64,000 nucleotides of DNA from Xanthomonas fragariae (GTDB lineage Bacteria > Pseudomonadota > Gammaproteobacteria > Xanthomonadales > Xanthomonadaceae): contig NZ_CP071955.1 in NCBI RefSeq assembly GCF_017603965.1, forward strand, positions 1,116,001-1,180,000. Direction: 5' to 3'. Every line of letters begins with the position of its first letter. The first letter of the stretch is position 1. Shown here in pieces: positions 29,414-38,117 of the stretch. The translations under genes and the position numbers were made by a program. Under the pieces are notes generated by a model. It made no database searches. It worked only from the letters and a program-made list of their open reading frames with translations, and was not told the DNA's origin.

Positions 29414-30223
29414 TTACCCTCCGAACAGCTTGCTGAAGAAGCCTTTCTTCTCCACGGATGTGAATCGCATCGGGCGCTCTTCGCCCATAATGCGGGCGAC
29501 CGCGTCGTCGTAAGCCTGGCCGGCTGGGGACTCGGCATCCAGGATCACCGGCTCGCCTTTGTTGGAAGCATTGAGCACGTCGCCGGATTCGGGAATTACA
29601 CCGATGGCTTTGAGGCCGAGCACTTCTTCCACGTCGGTAATGCTGAGCATTTCGCCGCCTTCCACGCGGCCAGGGCTGTAGCGGGTCAGTAGCAGGAACG
29701 CGGGCACCGTCTTGCCTTCCTCGGCCTTGCGGGTCTTGGAATCGAGCAGGCCGATGATGCGGTCCGAGTCGCGCACCGAAGACACTTCCGGGTTGACCAC
29801 CACCACCGCGCGGTCGGCGAAGTACATCGACAGGAACGCGCCCTTTTCGATGCCGGCCGGCGAATCGCAGACGATGTATTCGAAGCCGTCGGCAGCCAGG
29901 TCCTTGAGCACCTTTTCCACGCCGTCCTGGGTCAGCGCGTCCTTGTCGCGGGTCTGCGAGGCAGCCAGCACGTACAAATTGTCGAAGCGCTTGTCCTTGA
30001 TCAGCGACTGCTTGAGCGTTGCTTCGCCATGCACGACATTGACGAAGTCGTACACCACGCGCCGCTCGCATCCCATGATCAGGTCCAGGTTGCGCAAACC
30101 GACGTCGAAGTCGATGACGGCGACCTTCTTGCCACGCCGCGCCAGCCCGCAGGCCAGGCTAGCGCTGGTGGTGGTCTTGCCGACGCCGCCCTTGCCGGAG
30201 GTGACTACGATGATTTCAGCCAA
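29414..30223 (-). CDS. minD: Septum site-determining ATPase MinD
   Basis: This 269-residue ParA/MinD-type ATPase binds membrane in the ATP state and recruits MinC and MinE. The deviant Walker A is [13 protein letters not shown] (about 10-22) and the C-terminal amphipathic membrane helix is [12 protein letters not shown]. The start codon is TTG at 30223, preceded by GGAGAA at a good distance. It lies between minC and minE in the expected order. Confidence 0.97.
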   Translation of the reverse strand: MAEIIVVTSGKGGVGKTTTSASLACGLARRGKKVAVIDFDVGLRNLDLIMGCERRVVYDFVNVVHGEATLKQSLIKDKRFDNLYVLAASQTRDKDALTQDGVEKVLKDLAADGFEYIVCDSPAGIEKGAFLSMYFADRAVVVVNPEVSSVRDSDRIIGLLDSKTRKAEEGKTVPAFLLLTRYSPGRVEGGEMLSITDVEEVLGLKAIGVIPESGDVLNASNKGEPVILDAESPAGQAYDDAVARIMGEERPMRFTSVEKKGFFSKLFGG

Positions 30224-30259
30224 AGGATTTCTCCGAAATATTTCTGTGGTTGGGCTGCG

Positions 30260-30994
30260 TCAGTCCAGCGCAGCGATCTTGATCTGATCCTGCTCCAGCC
30301 AGACCTGGACGGCCTTGCCACGCAGGTCCATGGGAACATCGTCCAGCACCTTGTAGTGGCCAGCGATGGCGACCAGTTCGGCGTGGAAGTCGCGGCAGAA
30401 GATGCGCGCGTCAGAGTTGCCCTGAGCGCCGGCCAAAGCGCGGCCGCGCAGAGTACCGTAGATATGGATGCTGCCGTCGGCGATGACCTCCGCCCCGGCA
30501 CCTACCGTACTAAGTACGGTCAGGTCGCAGTTCTCCGCATACAGCTGCTGGCCCGAGCGCACCGCGTTGCGTTGCATGCGGCCAGGTGCCGGCCGCGCGG
30601 CCGGCGCTGCAGGTTCGGCAGGCGCGGGCGGCTGCGGGCTAACTGCAACCGGCTCGTATTGCGCACGGAACTTGGCCAGCAACGGCAGGCCGAGCTGCTG
30701 CGACAGCAGATCGATCTCGCTGGTGCCGTAGGCCAGTGCCACCGGCAGCAGACCGGCATCGCGCAGGCCATCCAGCAGTGCCTTGGCCGTGGCCACGTCC
30801 GGCACTTGCACCAGCCCGCCAAAGTCCAGGATCACCGCCGCACGTCCGAACAACTTCGGCGCGCGGGTCACGCGCTCGCGCATTTCGCGCACCAGGCGCG
30901 GCACGTCCAGCGTGCGCACACGCAGATTGGCGATGCCCACCTGGCCGATCTTCAGTTCGCCGGCCTGTTCAAAATCCACATTCACGCTTGACAC
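30260..30994 (-). CDS. minC: Septum site-determining inhibitor MinC
   Basis: This 244-residue inhibitor of FtsZ polymerisation has an N-terminal FtsZ-inhibiting domain (about 1-105), an Ala/Pro-rich linker (about 115-140) and a C-terminal beta-helix domain that binds MinD (from AVRSGQQLYAENCDLTVL, including GRALAGAQGN). The start is GTG at 30994; another GTG nine bases later is possible. It lies 3 bases after the GNAT gene stop, so it is co-transcribed. Confidence 0.95.
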   Translation of the reverse strand: MSSVNVDFEQAGELKIGQVGIANLRVRTLDVPRLVREMRERVTRAPKLFGRAAVILDFGGLVQVPDVATAKALLDGLRDAGLLPVALAYGTSEIDLLSQQLGLPLLAKFRAQYEPVAVSPQPPAPAEPAAPAARPAPGRMQRNAVRSGQQLYAENCDLTVLSTVGAGAEVIADGSIHIYGTLRGRALAGAQGNSDARIFCRDFHAELVAIAGHYKVLDDVPMDLRGKAVQVWLEQDQIKIAALD

Positions 30995-30997
30995 TGC

Positions 30998-31597
30998 TCA
31001 GGTCCCCGTCGATGGGTGGTTGGTGGCGGAGGCATGGCGCGGCCTGCCAACCCACGGCAAGTATTCGGGCAACTTGCCGCCATAGGTCTCCTTGACCCAC
31101 GGATAGCTGCACATGTCTTTCATCAGCATGCTAGCGCGCACTTCCGCGTCGGCCATGGTGTTCTGGCCAACCTCGCGGAAGCCGAAGCTGCCATGGAACA
31201 GCAACGCCGCATCGGCGCCGTGGTCCAGGAACACCTCGCAGGCCAACTGCGGGTAGCGCAGCTCGGTGTAGCTCTGCACATCGGCATAGAACGCACGTCC
31301 GACGCCACCGCCGCGACGGCGGCTGGCGACCACGATGCGGTCGATATAGAAGAATTCCGGATAACGGTCCCGGAACCAGGCGAAATTGCTGCTGTCATGG
31401 TCACTGCCACTACCGAACCCGACCAGAAACCCGGCCAGATTGCCGTCGCGCTCGGCGACGCGGAAATACTCGGCCTGCTCGTAGAAACGCTGCAGTTTGG
31501 TTGAATCCAGCGGCAGGATCGCCAGTCCGGCATTGTTGTTCAGGGCCAGGACGGAATCTAGCTCGTGCTCGCGCACGTCGCGGATGACGATCGACAT
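30998..31597 (-). CDS. GNAT-family N-acetyltransferase
   Basis: This roughly 199-residue protein has the acetyl-CoA-binding signature in VASRRRGGGVGRAFYADV (Arg/Gln-x-x-Gly-x-Gly/Ala form), preceded by the beta-strand FFYIDRIVV and followed by LFHGSFGFREVGQN. The substrate is unknown. It is the first gene of the GNAT-minC-minD-minE run, 3 bases from minC, which suggests a shared promoter upstream of 31597. The stretch 31598-31844 contains no other gene. Confidence 0.8.
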   Translation of the reverse strand: MSIVIRDVREHELDSVLALNNNAGLAILPLDSTKLQRFYEQAEYFRVAERDGNLAGFLVGFGSGSDHDSSNFAWFRDRYPEFFYIDRIVVASRRRGGGVGRAFYADVQSYTELRYPQLACEVFLDHGADAALLFHGSFGFREVGQNTMADAEVRASMLMKDMCSYPWVKETYGGKLPEYLPWVGRPRHASATNHPSTGT

Positions 31598-31844
31598 TAG
31601 GACTCCGTGGGGGTAAAGCTTTCGATCCGAAATCGGATCTGCGTCGGATTATTACACGCGTGGCCCGAAGCGGCGACCTGAGGCGCGCGATCCCGGTGGC
31701 CACAGAGGCAAGCGAGCTGCCGACGCAGTGGCACACAACGCGGCTCCGCCGGGGTGGCGGGCGAACGCCCGGGCATGCAGGTAAGCAGGTAACAAGTCGC
31801 ATGCATGACTTCCGGCAAGAGGGCCGCTGCGCGGGTTACGCCTA

Positions 31845-31991
31845 AGAGCGGCTAACAAAACGACTGCACTCACCGCCAGGCGGGCGCGGCCGGTGCTCGG
31901 AATCGGCATGTACCACGCGTACACTGCCGTTCCTGTGCTGCGCCGTCCGCACCCACCTGACGACTGCTCGCTACGTTTTGTTAGCCGCTCT
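31845..31991. repeat. MITE-like element, copy C
   Basis: The 147-bp segment runs from AGAGCGGCTAACAAAACG to CGTTTTGTTAGCCGCTCT, with an essentially perfect terminal inverted repeat of about 18 bp. An inner stretch TACCACGCGTACACTG mirrors the GTACGCGTGGTACATG of copy A, so the two copies lie in opposite orientation. The repeat ends 12 bases upstream of the sensor-kinase ATG at 32003. Confidence 0.75.
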
Positions 31992-32002
31992 AAGATGCCT
32001 CC

Positions 32003-33199
32003 ATGTTGGGATACCTCAGTCATACGCGCGTCCTGCGCTTTGCCGGCCTGTTCACCTGGGCGATGATCGCCATGCCGTTGATTTATACCTACTGGCCGCC
32101 GGCCGAGGAGGGCGACCGCCGCAGCGTGACTGAAGCGCTGATGATGTCGGCCTTCTTCATCGGCTTCGGCGCCAGCTACTTCTGGCTGACCCGCGGTTTG
32201 AACAGTGGCGGCCATGCGTACTGGTACGACCGGCTGATCCTGTTGTTGCTGACCCTCTGCGCACTGGCGGTCAGCTATCTGAGCGGAACTGGGCTGGGCA
32301 GCATCCTGATGATGGTGGCGGCCGGAGTAATCCCGTGGTTGCTGCCGCTGCGTGTCGGTGTGGCTTGGCTGGTGCTCAGCCAGCTGGCGGTGCTGCCGGT
32401 GTTCTACTACCTGCGCCGGGACTTCACCCTGTTCGCTGCGCTGATGCAGTCGCTGTTGTACGGCGGCTTTTCGATGTTCATCTTCGTGACCAGCTTGGTC
32501 GCGCGCCAGCAGACCGATGCGCGCGAGGAGCAGCGCCGGCTCAATGCCGAACTGCGCGCCACCCGCGCGCTGCTGGCCGACAGCGCGCGCATCAACGAGC
32601 GCACCCGCATTTCGCGCGAGCTGCACGATCTGCTCGGCCACCACCTGACCGCACTGAGCCTCAACCTGGAAGTGGCCGGGCATATCACTGAAGGCCAGGC
32701 CCAGGAGCACGTGCGTCAGGCGCATAGCTTGGCCAAGTTGCTGCTCACCGACGTGCGCGAGGCGGTCAGCCAGTTGCGCGACAGCGGCGCGATCGATCTG
32801 GAAGCGGCGTTGCGCCCGCTGGTCACCCAGGTGCCATCGCTGGACATCCATCTGGACATCGCCCAGCCGCTGACCCTGGACGACCCCGAGCGCGCTCACG
32901 TGCTGCTGCGCTGTACCCAGGAAATCATCACTAATGCGGTGCGCCACGCCGGCGCGCGCAATCTATGGATTCAGGTCCGCCGCGATGCCCAGACCGTGCT
33001 GCTCGACGCGCGCGACGACGGCCACGGCGCCAATGCGGTGGCGCCCGGCAACGGGCTACGTGGCATGCGTGAACGGCTCAACCAGTATGGTGGCCAGCTC
33101 GAGATTCAAACCCGGCGGGGGGGCGGCTTCGGCCTGCGCATCGCCGTTCCAGGCGCGCCGGCATTGATGCCTGCGGCCGTTACTCAAGGAGTGTCGTGA
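32003..33199 (+). CDS. NarL-type (HisKA_3) sensor histidine kinase
   Basis: This 398-residue kinase has about five or six N-terminal membrane helices (about 12-165), then a coiled linker and the dimerisation box with phospho-acceptor His208 in RISRELHDLLGHHLTAL. The HATPase N box is EIITNAVRHAGA and the G box is DARDDGHGANAVAPGNGLRGM. The overall form resembles DesK/LiaS/YdfH-type sensors of membrane state. The stop overlaps the next ATG by one base (TGATG). It begins only 12 bases after a MITE-like repeat, so its transcription start or leader probably lies in the element. Confidence 0.9.
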   Translation: MLGYLSHTRVLRFAGLFTWAMIAMPLIYTYWPPAEEGDRRSVTEALMMSAFFIGFGASYFWLTRGLNSGGHAYWYDRLILLLLTLCALAVSYLSGTGLGSILMMVAAGVIPWLLPLRVGVAWLVLSQLAVLPVFYYLRRDFTLFAALMQSLLYGGFSMFIFVTSLVARQQTDAREEQRRLNAELRATRALLADSARINERTRISRELHDLLGHHLTALSLNLEVAGHITEGQAQEHVRQAHSLAKLLLTDVREAVSQLRDSGAIDLEAALRPLVTQVPSLDIHLDIAQPLTLDDPERAHVLLRCTQEIITNAVRHAGARNLWIQVRRDAQTVLLDARDDGHGANAVAPGNGLRGMRERLNQYGGQLEIQTRRGGGFGLRIAVPGAPALMPAAVTQGVS

Positions 33200-33840
33200 T
33201 GATCCGTGTGTGCCTGGTCGATGATCAAACCCTGGTACGTCAGGGCATCCGCTCGCTCTTGGCGCTGGATAACGGGATCGAAGTGGTGGCAGAGTCCGCG
33301 GATGGCAAGCAGGCGGTCGAGCAGATTCCGCAGATCCAGCCGGATGTTGTGCTGATGGATATGCGCATGCCGGTGATGTCCGGCCTGGAGGCGCTGCAGA
33401 TGCTTTCGCGCAATGGCACGCTGCCGCCGACGATCATCCTGACCACCTTCGACGACGACCAGCTGGTGTTGGCCGGCCTCAAGGCTGGCGCCAAGGGCTA
33501 CCTGCTTAAGGATGTCTCGCTGGAACAATTGGTCGGCGCGATCCGCACCGTCGCCGACGGCGGCTCGCTGGTGCAGCCGGCGGTCACCCAGCGTCTGCTG
33601 TCGGGCCTGGAACACATGCGCAACGCGTTCGTCAGCCTGGACCGGCCCGATCCGCTGACCGACCGTGAGACCGAAATCCTGCGGCTGATGGCCAGCGGTT
33701 TTTCGAACAAGGAGATCGCCAATTCGCTGGGCGTGGCCGAGGGCACCATCAAGAATCATGTCTCCAACATTCTGTCCAAGCTTGGCGTACGCGATCGCAC
33801 CCGCGCGGTGCTGAAGGCCTTCGAATTGCAACTGGTTTGA
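33199..33840 (+). CDS. NarL/LuxR-family response regulator
   Basis: This 213-residue protein starts at the ATG at 33199; a GTG 3 bases earlier also fits. It has a receiver domain with the phospho-acceptor Asp54 in VVLMDMRMP and Lys in GYLLKDVS. A LuxR-type helix-turn-helix (about 150-205) reads LTDRETEILRLMASG and NKEIANSLGVAEGTIKNH. The ribosome site AAGGAG lies 7 bases before the start. It is coupled to the upstream sensor kinase by TGATG and should be its cognate regulator. Targets are unknown; no transporter gene follows. Confidence 0.92.
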   Translation: MIRVCLVDDQTLVRQGIRSLLALDNGIEVVAESADGKQAVEQIPQIQPDVVLMDMRMPVMSGLEALQMLSRNGTLPPTIILTTFDDDQLVLAGLKAGAKGYLLKDVSLEQLVGAIRTVADGGSLVQPAVTQRLLSGLEHMRNAFVSLDRPDPLTDRETEILRLMASGFSNKEIANSLGVAEGTIKNHVSNILSKLGVRDRTRAVLKAFELQLV

Positions 33841-34204
33841 TCGGCATCGCCCGGCAGCGTGCAGGTTCGGGTGCGCTCCGCTACACCGGTGTGCGGGATT
33901 CGATTCACTGCGGCGCGGTCCGGGCGCCCCCACGCGATGGAGTCGTGGAAAACAGCGCAAGCGGCTCTTGCAGCAATCGCATCACACACACGCAGCGCGC
34001 GTAGCGCATGATAGCGGCGCGAAATCCGCTCAAACTCTTGTGCAGGTAGGGATTGCGCAGTCCCCCAACGCCGTGTTGCGCGCTGAATGACACTGTCAGA
34101 CCGCGCTACCCGTCCCACAACTGACCATCTTTCTCGAAGCCTGCTACGATGACGGCTTGGCTTCACTCAACCCGGCCGTGGGATCGGCCCCGGAGACCTT
34201 CTGA
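33841..34204. other. Intergenic DNA, no gene supported
   Basis: These 364 bases between the regulator and the SRPBCC gene contain no frame with domain evidence. The region before 34205 should hold that gene's promoter. Confidence 0.4.
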
Positions 34205-35386
34205 ATGACCCGTATTATCGAGTTCCTGATCGCCTTAGGGATTGTGGCTGGCCTGTTTGTCGTGGTGGGCTTGGTGTTGCCCTCGGAGCGGCAAATGTCC
34301 GAGAGTGTTGAGACAAACCGCAGAATGACGATTGTTTACGATACCGTGAACAGCTTCCGTCGTTTCAAGGATTGGAACCCGCTTGTACTGCGTGACCCGA
34401 AGATCCAGTTGAAGCTGGCCGGCCCGGAAGAGGGCAAGGGTGCACGCGTGGAATACAGTTCCGAAGAGGGCTATATCGGCAAGGGCAGCTGGGCAATCAA
34501 AAACACCGTCAAGAATCAGCGTGTCGAGATCGCGATCGAAGACCCCACCAAGGGCTACGACAAGGTCACCAATTTCACCCTGGCACCGACCGGCAAGAAT
34601 AACAAGAACGTCAAGATCACCCAGGACTACAGCGTCAAGTACGGCTGGAACCTGCTCGGTCGCTATGCCGGCTTGTACGTCAGCCGCCACGTGGGCGACG
34701 ACCTGAAGTTGGGTCTGGCGCGCCTGGCAACTGCACTGGCCACCGTGCCGAATTTCGATTACCGCGCCGAACTGGATGGCAAGCCGGTGTTGAGCGGTCT
34801 CAAGATCGTCGATGTGCCGGCCGAAGACCTGTTGGTCGTCACCGCAGGCAACATCGATCGTGACAACGAGACGATCAAGAAGTCGATCAAGGACAATCAG
34901 GAGTGGATCAAGCGTGTGATGGACTCCAACGGCCTTGAGGCTGCGGGTCCGGTTCGCATCGTGACCACCGACTTCGCCAGCGACAAGTACGCCTTCGACG
35001 TCGTGCAGCCGGTCCGCAAGCGTGCCGGTGGCGCGCCGAAGGCCGGTGGCAAGGCCGATACCGCCAAGGCTGACGCCAAGAAGGACGACGCAGCTGCTGT
35101 CGCACCCGTGGATGCGACCCCGGTGGCTGCAACGGGTGAAGAGTTGAAGTTAAACATCCCGTCCGAAGCACCGGTGAAGTACGAGCGGACCAAGGCACAC
35201 CGTTCCGCCTTTGCGAGCTACGCAGGCCACATGGCCGGCCTGGATGCAGTGCGTAACTCCCTGCGCGCCTGGGCTGCCACCAGTGGCAACGATGTGACCG
35301 AGCGTCCGTACGAGTCGTGGAAGGGTGGCGTGGACAAGGCGTTTACGCCGGAAGGTACCTACGACGTCTACTGGGCCATCAAGTAA
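34205..35386 (+). CDS. SRPBCC (START-like) membrane-anchored protein
   Basis: This 393-residue protein has an N-terminal membrane helix (about 5-26), then a polyketide cyclase/START-like domain (about 35-185: FRRFKDWNPLVLRDP, GKGSWAIKNTVKNQRVEI). A second module (about 205-290) resembles GyrI-like effector-binding folds. An Ala/Lys/Asp-rich linker (about 282-315) and a C-terminal segment with KAHRSAFASYAGH follow. The ligand is unknown; such proteins usually bind hydrophobic molecules. It is a single gene with a strong terminator. Confidence 0.75.
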   Translation: MTRIIEFLIALGIVAGLFVVVGLVLPSERQMSESVETNRRMTIVYDTVNSFRRFKDWNPLVLRDPKIQLKLAGPEEGKGARVEYSSEEGYIGKGSWAIKNTVKNQRVEIAIEDPTKGYDKVTNFTLAPTGKNNKNVKITQDYSVKYGWNLLGRYAGLYVSRHVGDDLKLGLARLATALATVPNFDYRAELDGKPVLSGLKIVDVPAEDLLVVTAGNIDRDNETIKKSIKDNQEWIKRVMDSNGLEAAGPVRIVTTDFASDKYAFDVVQPVRKRAGGAPKAGGKADTAKADAKKDDAAAVAPVDATPVAATGEELKLNIPSEAPVKYERTKAHRSAFASYAGHMAGLDAVRNSLRAWAATSGNDVTERPYESWKGGVDKAFTPEGTYDVYWAIK

Positions 35387-35420
35387 TCGTTCCACAACGA
35401 TGATGTGATCCAGACGAAAA

Positions 35421-35450
35421 CGCGCCGCAGTCTTGCGGCGCGTTTTTTTT
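35421..35450 (+). terminator. Intrinsic terminator after the SRPBCC gene
   Basis: CGCGCCGCA and TGCGGCGCG form a GC-rich hairpin followed by eight T residues, 35 bases after the stop codon. Confidence 0.9.
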
Positions 35451-35466
35451 GCGCCGCTGCGCTGCA

Positions 35467-35853
35467 ATGGAACCCGCCTTCATGCCTCTGCTCGAACGTC
35501 GTAAGAAACATCCCTCGCTGCTGGCATTCTGTGGCGCATTGCTGGCCGCCATCGCAGTGGGGTTGTCGGCCTATGCCTCGCATGGCGTGGCCGATGCGGT
35601 GATGCAATCGCGCCTGCAACTGGCGTCGCTGTACGCATTCGGGCATGGCGCCGTGTTGGCGATTGTCGGCACCACTGAAACGCGTGTGCTCGGTCGGATT
35701 GGTCTGTATCTGCTGTTGCTCGGCACGCTGCTGTTTGCCGGCAGTCTGGTTGGCGGCGCCTTGCTGCAGTGGCCGACCAGCCTGGCGCCGATCGGAGGGT
35801 TCAGCCTGATGCTGGGCTGGGTGGTGCTGGCGATCGGCGCATTGAGGCGTTGA
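35467..35853 (+). CDS. DUF423-family small membrane protein
   Basis: This roughly 128-residue protein has four membrane helices: FCGALLAAIAVGLSAYASHG, LYAFGHGAVLAIVG, LGRIGLYLLLLGTLLFAGSL and LAPIGGFSLMLGWVVLAIGAL. The AYASHG and GG-x-x-L motifs are typical of the YwdK/DUF423 family, whose function is unknown. The start could also be ATG at 35482. The next gene begins 2 bases after its stop, so the two form a pair. Confidence 0.8.
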   Translation: MEPAFMPLLERRKKHPSLLAFCGALLAAIAVGLSAYASHGVADAVMQSRLQLASLYAFGHGAVLAIVGTTETRVLGRIGLYLLLLGTLLFAGSLVGGALLQWPTSLAPIGGFSLMLGWVVLAIGALRR

Positions 35854-35855
35854 GC

Positions 35856-36530
35856 ATGCCGCGCCACGCCCGCGGATTCGATGTAGAGGCAGCATTCGCG
35901 CATCTGAACCGGCGCGATCGTGCACTGGGTGCGTGGATGAAACGCATCGGCCCGATCGCCCCGCAATCGGGCTGGCGCAAACCGTTCGACCCGGTGGATG
36001 CGCTGGCACGCGCGGTTTTGTTTCAGCAACTCAACGGCAAGGCGGCGTCGACGATCGTGGCGCGGGTGGAAGTGGCAATCGATGCGCAGCGGTTGCATGC
36101 CGACACGCTCGGCCGTATCGACGACGTGGCGTTGCGTGCGTGCGGCGTCTCAGGCAACAAAGCGCTTGCACTGCGCGATCTTGCGCGCCGCGCGCTGGAA
36201 GGAAAAATTCCCTCGTTGCGCAGACTTGCCTTCATGGAAGACGAGGCCATCGTCGATGCGCTGGTGCCGGTGCGCGGCATCGGTCGCTGGACGGTGGAAA
36301 TGATGCTGATGTTTCGCCTGGGCCGCCCGGATCTGCTGCCCATCGACGACCTGGGCGTGCGCAAGGGTGCCCAACGCGTGGACAAGCAGGAACAGATGCC
36401 CACACCGAAGGAGCTGGCCGTGCGTGGCGAACGCTGGGGACCGTATCGCACCTACGCCGCATTCTATCTGTGGAAGATCGCCGACTTCAGCGTGGCGACC
36501 AAGGTGCCGACACCCCGCTCGCAAGAGTAG
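35856..36530 (+). CDS. AlkA-like DNA-3-methyladenine glycosylase
   Basis: This 224-residue base-excision repair enzyme removes alkylated purines. The HhH-GPD fold is visible: FQQLNGKAASTIVARV, then the helix-hairpin-helix PVRGIGRWTVEMMLMF and the catalytic Asp in PIDDLGVRKG. It has the short form without the N-terminal domain of E. coli AlkA. It starts 2 bases after the DUF423 gene. No Ada-like regulator is adjacent. Confidence 0.9.
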   Translation: MPRHARGFDVEAAFAHLNRRDRALGAWMKRIGPIAPQSGWRKPFDPVDALARAVLFQQLNGKAASTIVARVEVAIDAQRLHADTLGRIDDVALRACGVSGNKALALRDLARRALEGKIPSLRRLAFMEDEAIVDALVPVRGIGRWTVEMMLMFRLGRPDLLPIDDLGVRKGAQRVDKQEQMPTPKELAVRGERWGPYRTYAAFYLWKIADFSVATKVPTPRSQE

Positions 36531-36567
36531 CCATTCGTGCCGATGTGCATGTGGGTTGCCACACGCA

Positions 36568-37365
36568 TTATGCCGCCGACCAACGCCAATGCCACGGTTC
36601 GTAGATGATGCCGTACGGGTTGTCGCGTGGATAACTCAGGCGATAGCCGAATCGCTGCGCATTGGCGCTCAGCCAGGCAAAAGCGGGCGTGGCTTCGAAC
36701 GATTCCTCCACCGGTGGCTGCCCCGGCGTGCCGATATCCAGCGCATCGCCGCTATGGTGTTCGCTGAAACCGGGCGCGGTGTTGACTGCCACTATCTGCG
36801 CCACCGTCATACCGCGCGCGAGCTTGCGTTCGAAGATCGCCAGTTGGTAATCGTGGCTGCGATAACCGGACAATGCATCGAGCAGGATGCTGGCGCGCGC
36901 GGCATCGGCGCGCATGTTTCGCCACGCACGGCTTGCGCCAGCGCTGAGCCACAGCGGCCGTGCGAAGCGATCGCGCCCGGCAAAGTGCAAGGCAGCAGGT
37001 TCGGGTACCAGGCTCAGTCCGGTCTGACGCGGATACGCGTCCATGTCGATAGCCAGTTGCGCCAATCGGTGTTGCACGCCATTGACGGGCAGCAGCGTAT
37101 TCGCGCGATCCGGCCCACGCCTGTGGAGCGTCTCCAACAGCGTCAGGGCCTCATCCAGCCCAGACTCGTGCGCCAATCGCGGGATCAGCGGCATCATGCC
37201 CTGGGGCAGATGTGCAGCCAGATAGCGCCCGTCGCGCTTGCGTCGCAGCATCCAATCGGACTGCGCCAACACGCGCGCATCCGCGTTGCCACGCGCACGC
37301 AGCAGATCCGCGGGCCACAGTTCGATGTCGCGGGTATTGAACAGCAGGCGTGGTGAATTGCGCAT
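36568..37365 (-). CDS. M15-family D-Ala-D-Ala carboxypeptidase-like protein (VanY-type)
   Basis: This 265-residue putative zinc peptidase has the M15 motif SEHHSGDALDIG (about 190-201, in place of the SxHxxGxAxD consensus) and the downstream FGYRLSYPRDNPYGIIYEPWHWRW, with the third His ligand in EPWHW. No clear signal peptide is visible at MRNSPRLLFNTRD, which is odd for a murein enzyme; export or an alternative start is unresolved. It probably trims D-Ala or D-amino-acid bonds in peptidoglycan or imported peptides. It is convergent with the glycosylase gene. Confidence 0.75.
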   Translation of the reverse strand: MRNSPRLLFNTRDIELWPADLLRARGNADARVLAQSDWMLRRKRDGRYLAAHLPQGMMPLIPRLAHESGLDEALTLLETLHRRGPDRANTLLPVNGVQHRLAQLAIDMDAYPRQTGLSLVPEPAALHFAGRDRFARPLWLSAGASRAWRNMRADAARASILLDALSGYRSHDYQLAIFERKLARGMTVAQIVAVNTAPGFSEHHSGDALDIGTPGQPPVEESFEATPAFAWLSANAQRFGYRLSYPRDNPYGIIYEPWHWRWSAA

Positions 37366-37482
37366 GCATGCAGCTTAGCGGGCGCTGCGTGAGGGCTGCC
37401 AGTGCGGTGAGACGCGAATGCTTGCGTGCGCCTAGATGTCTTATGCACTTCGCATTCCCCCCAACGGACATAACACGCTCTA

Positions 37483-37547
37483 AGAGTGGCTAACAAAACC
37501 ACTGCGCACCCACCTGGCGAATGCTCGCTACGTTTGTTAGCCATTCT
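37483..37547. repeat. MITE-like element, copy D (short)
   Basis: A 65-bp segment begins AGAGTGGCTAACAAAACC and ends CGTTTGTTAGCCATTCT. It shares CGCACCCACCTG and GCTCGCTACG with copy C but lacks the central part, so it looks like an internally deleted and mutated copy. Confidence 0.6.
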
Positions 37548-37647
37548 AAATAGGCGACATGTTGATCAGCAATGGCGCGAACATATGCAAAACGATAATG
37601 GAACGGGCGCAGAGCCGTTCCGGCGATCAATCACACCTGCTTGTTGT

Positions 37648-37827
37648 TCAAGCATCTGGCTCTTTGTCTCCCTGAGGTTTCTGCAAGCGCCCTGCCTTGC
37701 GCAGTGCATCGCGCAAAACGTATTCGATCTGCGCGTTGAGGCTGCGCAGTTCGTCGTCGGCCCAACGTTGCGCGGCGGCCAGAACATCGGCGTTGATGCG
37801 CAGCGGGTAAGCCTTCTTCTCGCTCAC
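37648..37827 (-). CDS. Small ribbon-helix-helix (Arc-like) protein, 59 aa
   Basis: The reading frame starts at GTG (37827) and encodes [40 protein letters not shown] and a Lys/Arg/Glu-rich tail. The YPLRINADV strand and the [13 protein letters not shown] helix match the Arc/MetJ ribbon-helix-helix fold, which dimerises on DNA. It begins 3 bases after the stop of the small membrane protein and is the last gene of the SPFH operon, so it may be an autoregulator. Confidence 0.75.
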   Translation of the reverse strand: MSEKKAYPLRINADVLAAAQRWADDELRSLNAQIEYVLRDALRKAGRLQKPQGDKEPDA

Positions 37828-37830
37828 GCG

Positions 37831-38109
37831 TTATTCCCCACGGCCGCTGTGGCCGCGCAGGTGCATGACCACCGAGACGATCAACACGTTGACGCCGATG
37901 ATCATGCCACTCACCACCGCATAGATGCCGGCGCGGTTGTCGCCGGCCCAATACAGGCATGCGGCGCCGACTAGAATCACCAGGCTGATCAAGGCCCAGC
38001 GCAGGCCCAGGCCGCGTGCGCGGTCGTGATCGTCGGCCCCAATGGCGGCCGCGATCGCCAGCGCGGGCAAACCGGAAAGAGCGACGACCAGCGGCACCAT
38101 GGCATTCAT
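37831..38109 (-). CDS. Small membrane protein in the SPFH operon, 92 aa
   Basis: At least three hydrophobic segments are visible (MVPLVVALSGLPALAIAAAI, WALISLVILVGAACLYWAG, IYAVVSGMIIGVNVLIVSVV). No named domain is recognised. The start at 38109 (MNAMVPLVV) leaves 8 bases after the SPFH gene; an alternative ATG at 38121 would overlap it. Its position implies a partner of the SPFH protein. Confidence 0.7.
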   Translation of the reverse strand: MNAMVPLVVALSGLPALAIAAAIGADDHDRARGLGLRWALISLVILVGAACLYWAGDNRAGIYAVVSGMIIGVNVLIVSVVMHLRGHSGRGE

Positions 38110-38117
38110 TGCTAGCC

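Noticed and set aside
31652..32947. 431-codon minus-strand open frame across a repeat and the sensor kinase
   Set aside because: Covers the repeat and is antisense to the kinase; composition is that of a shadow frame.
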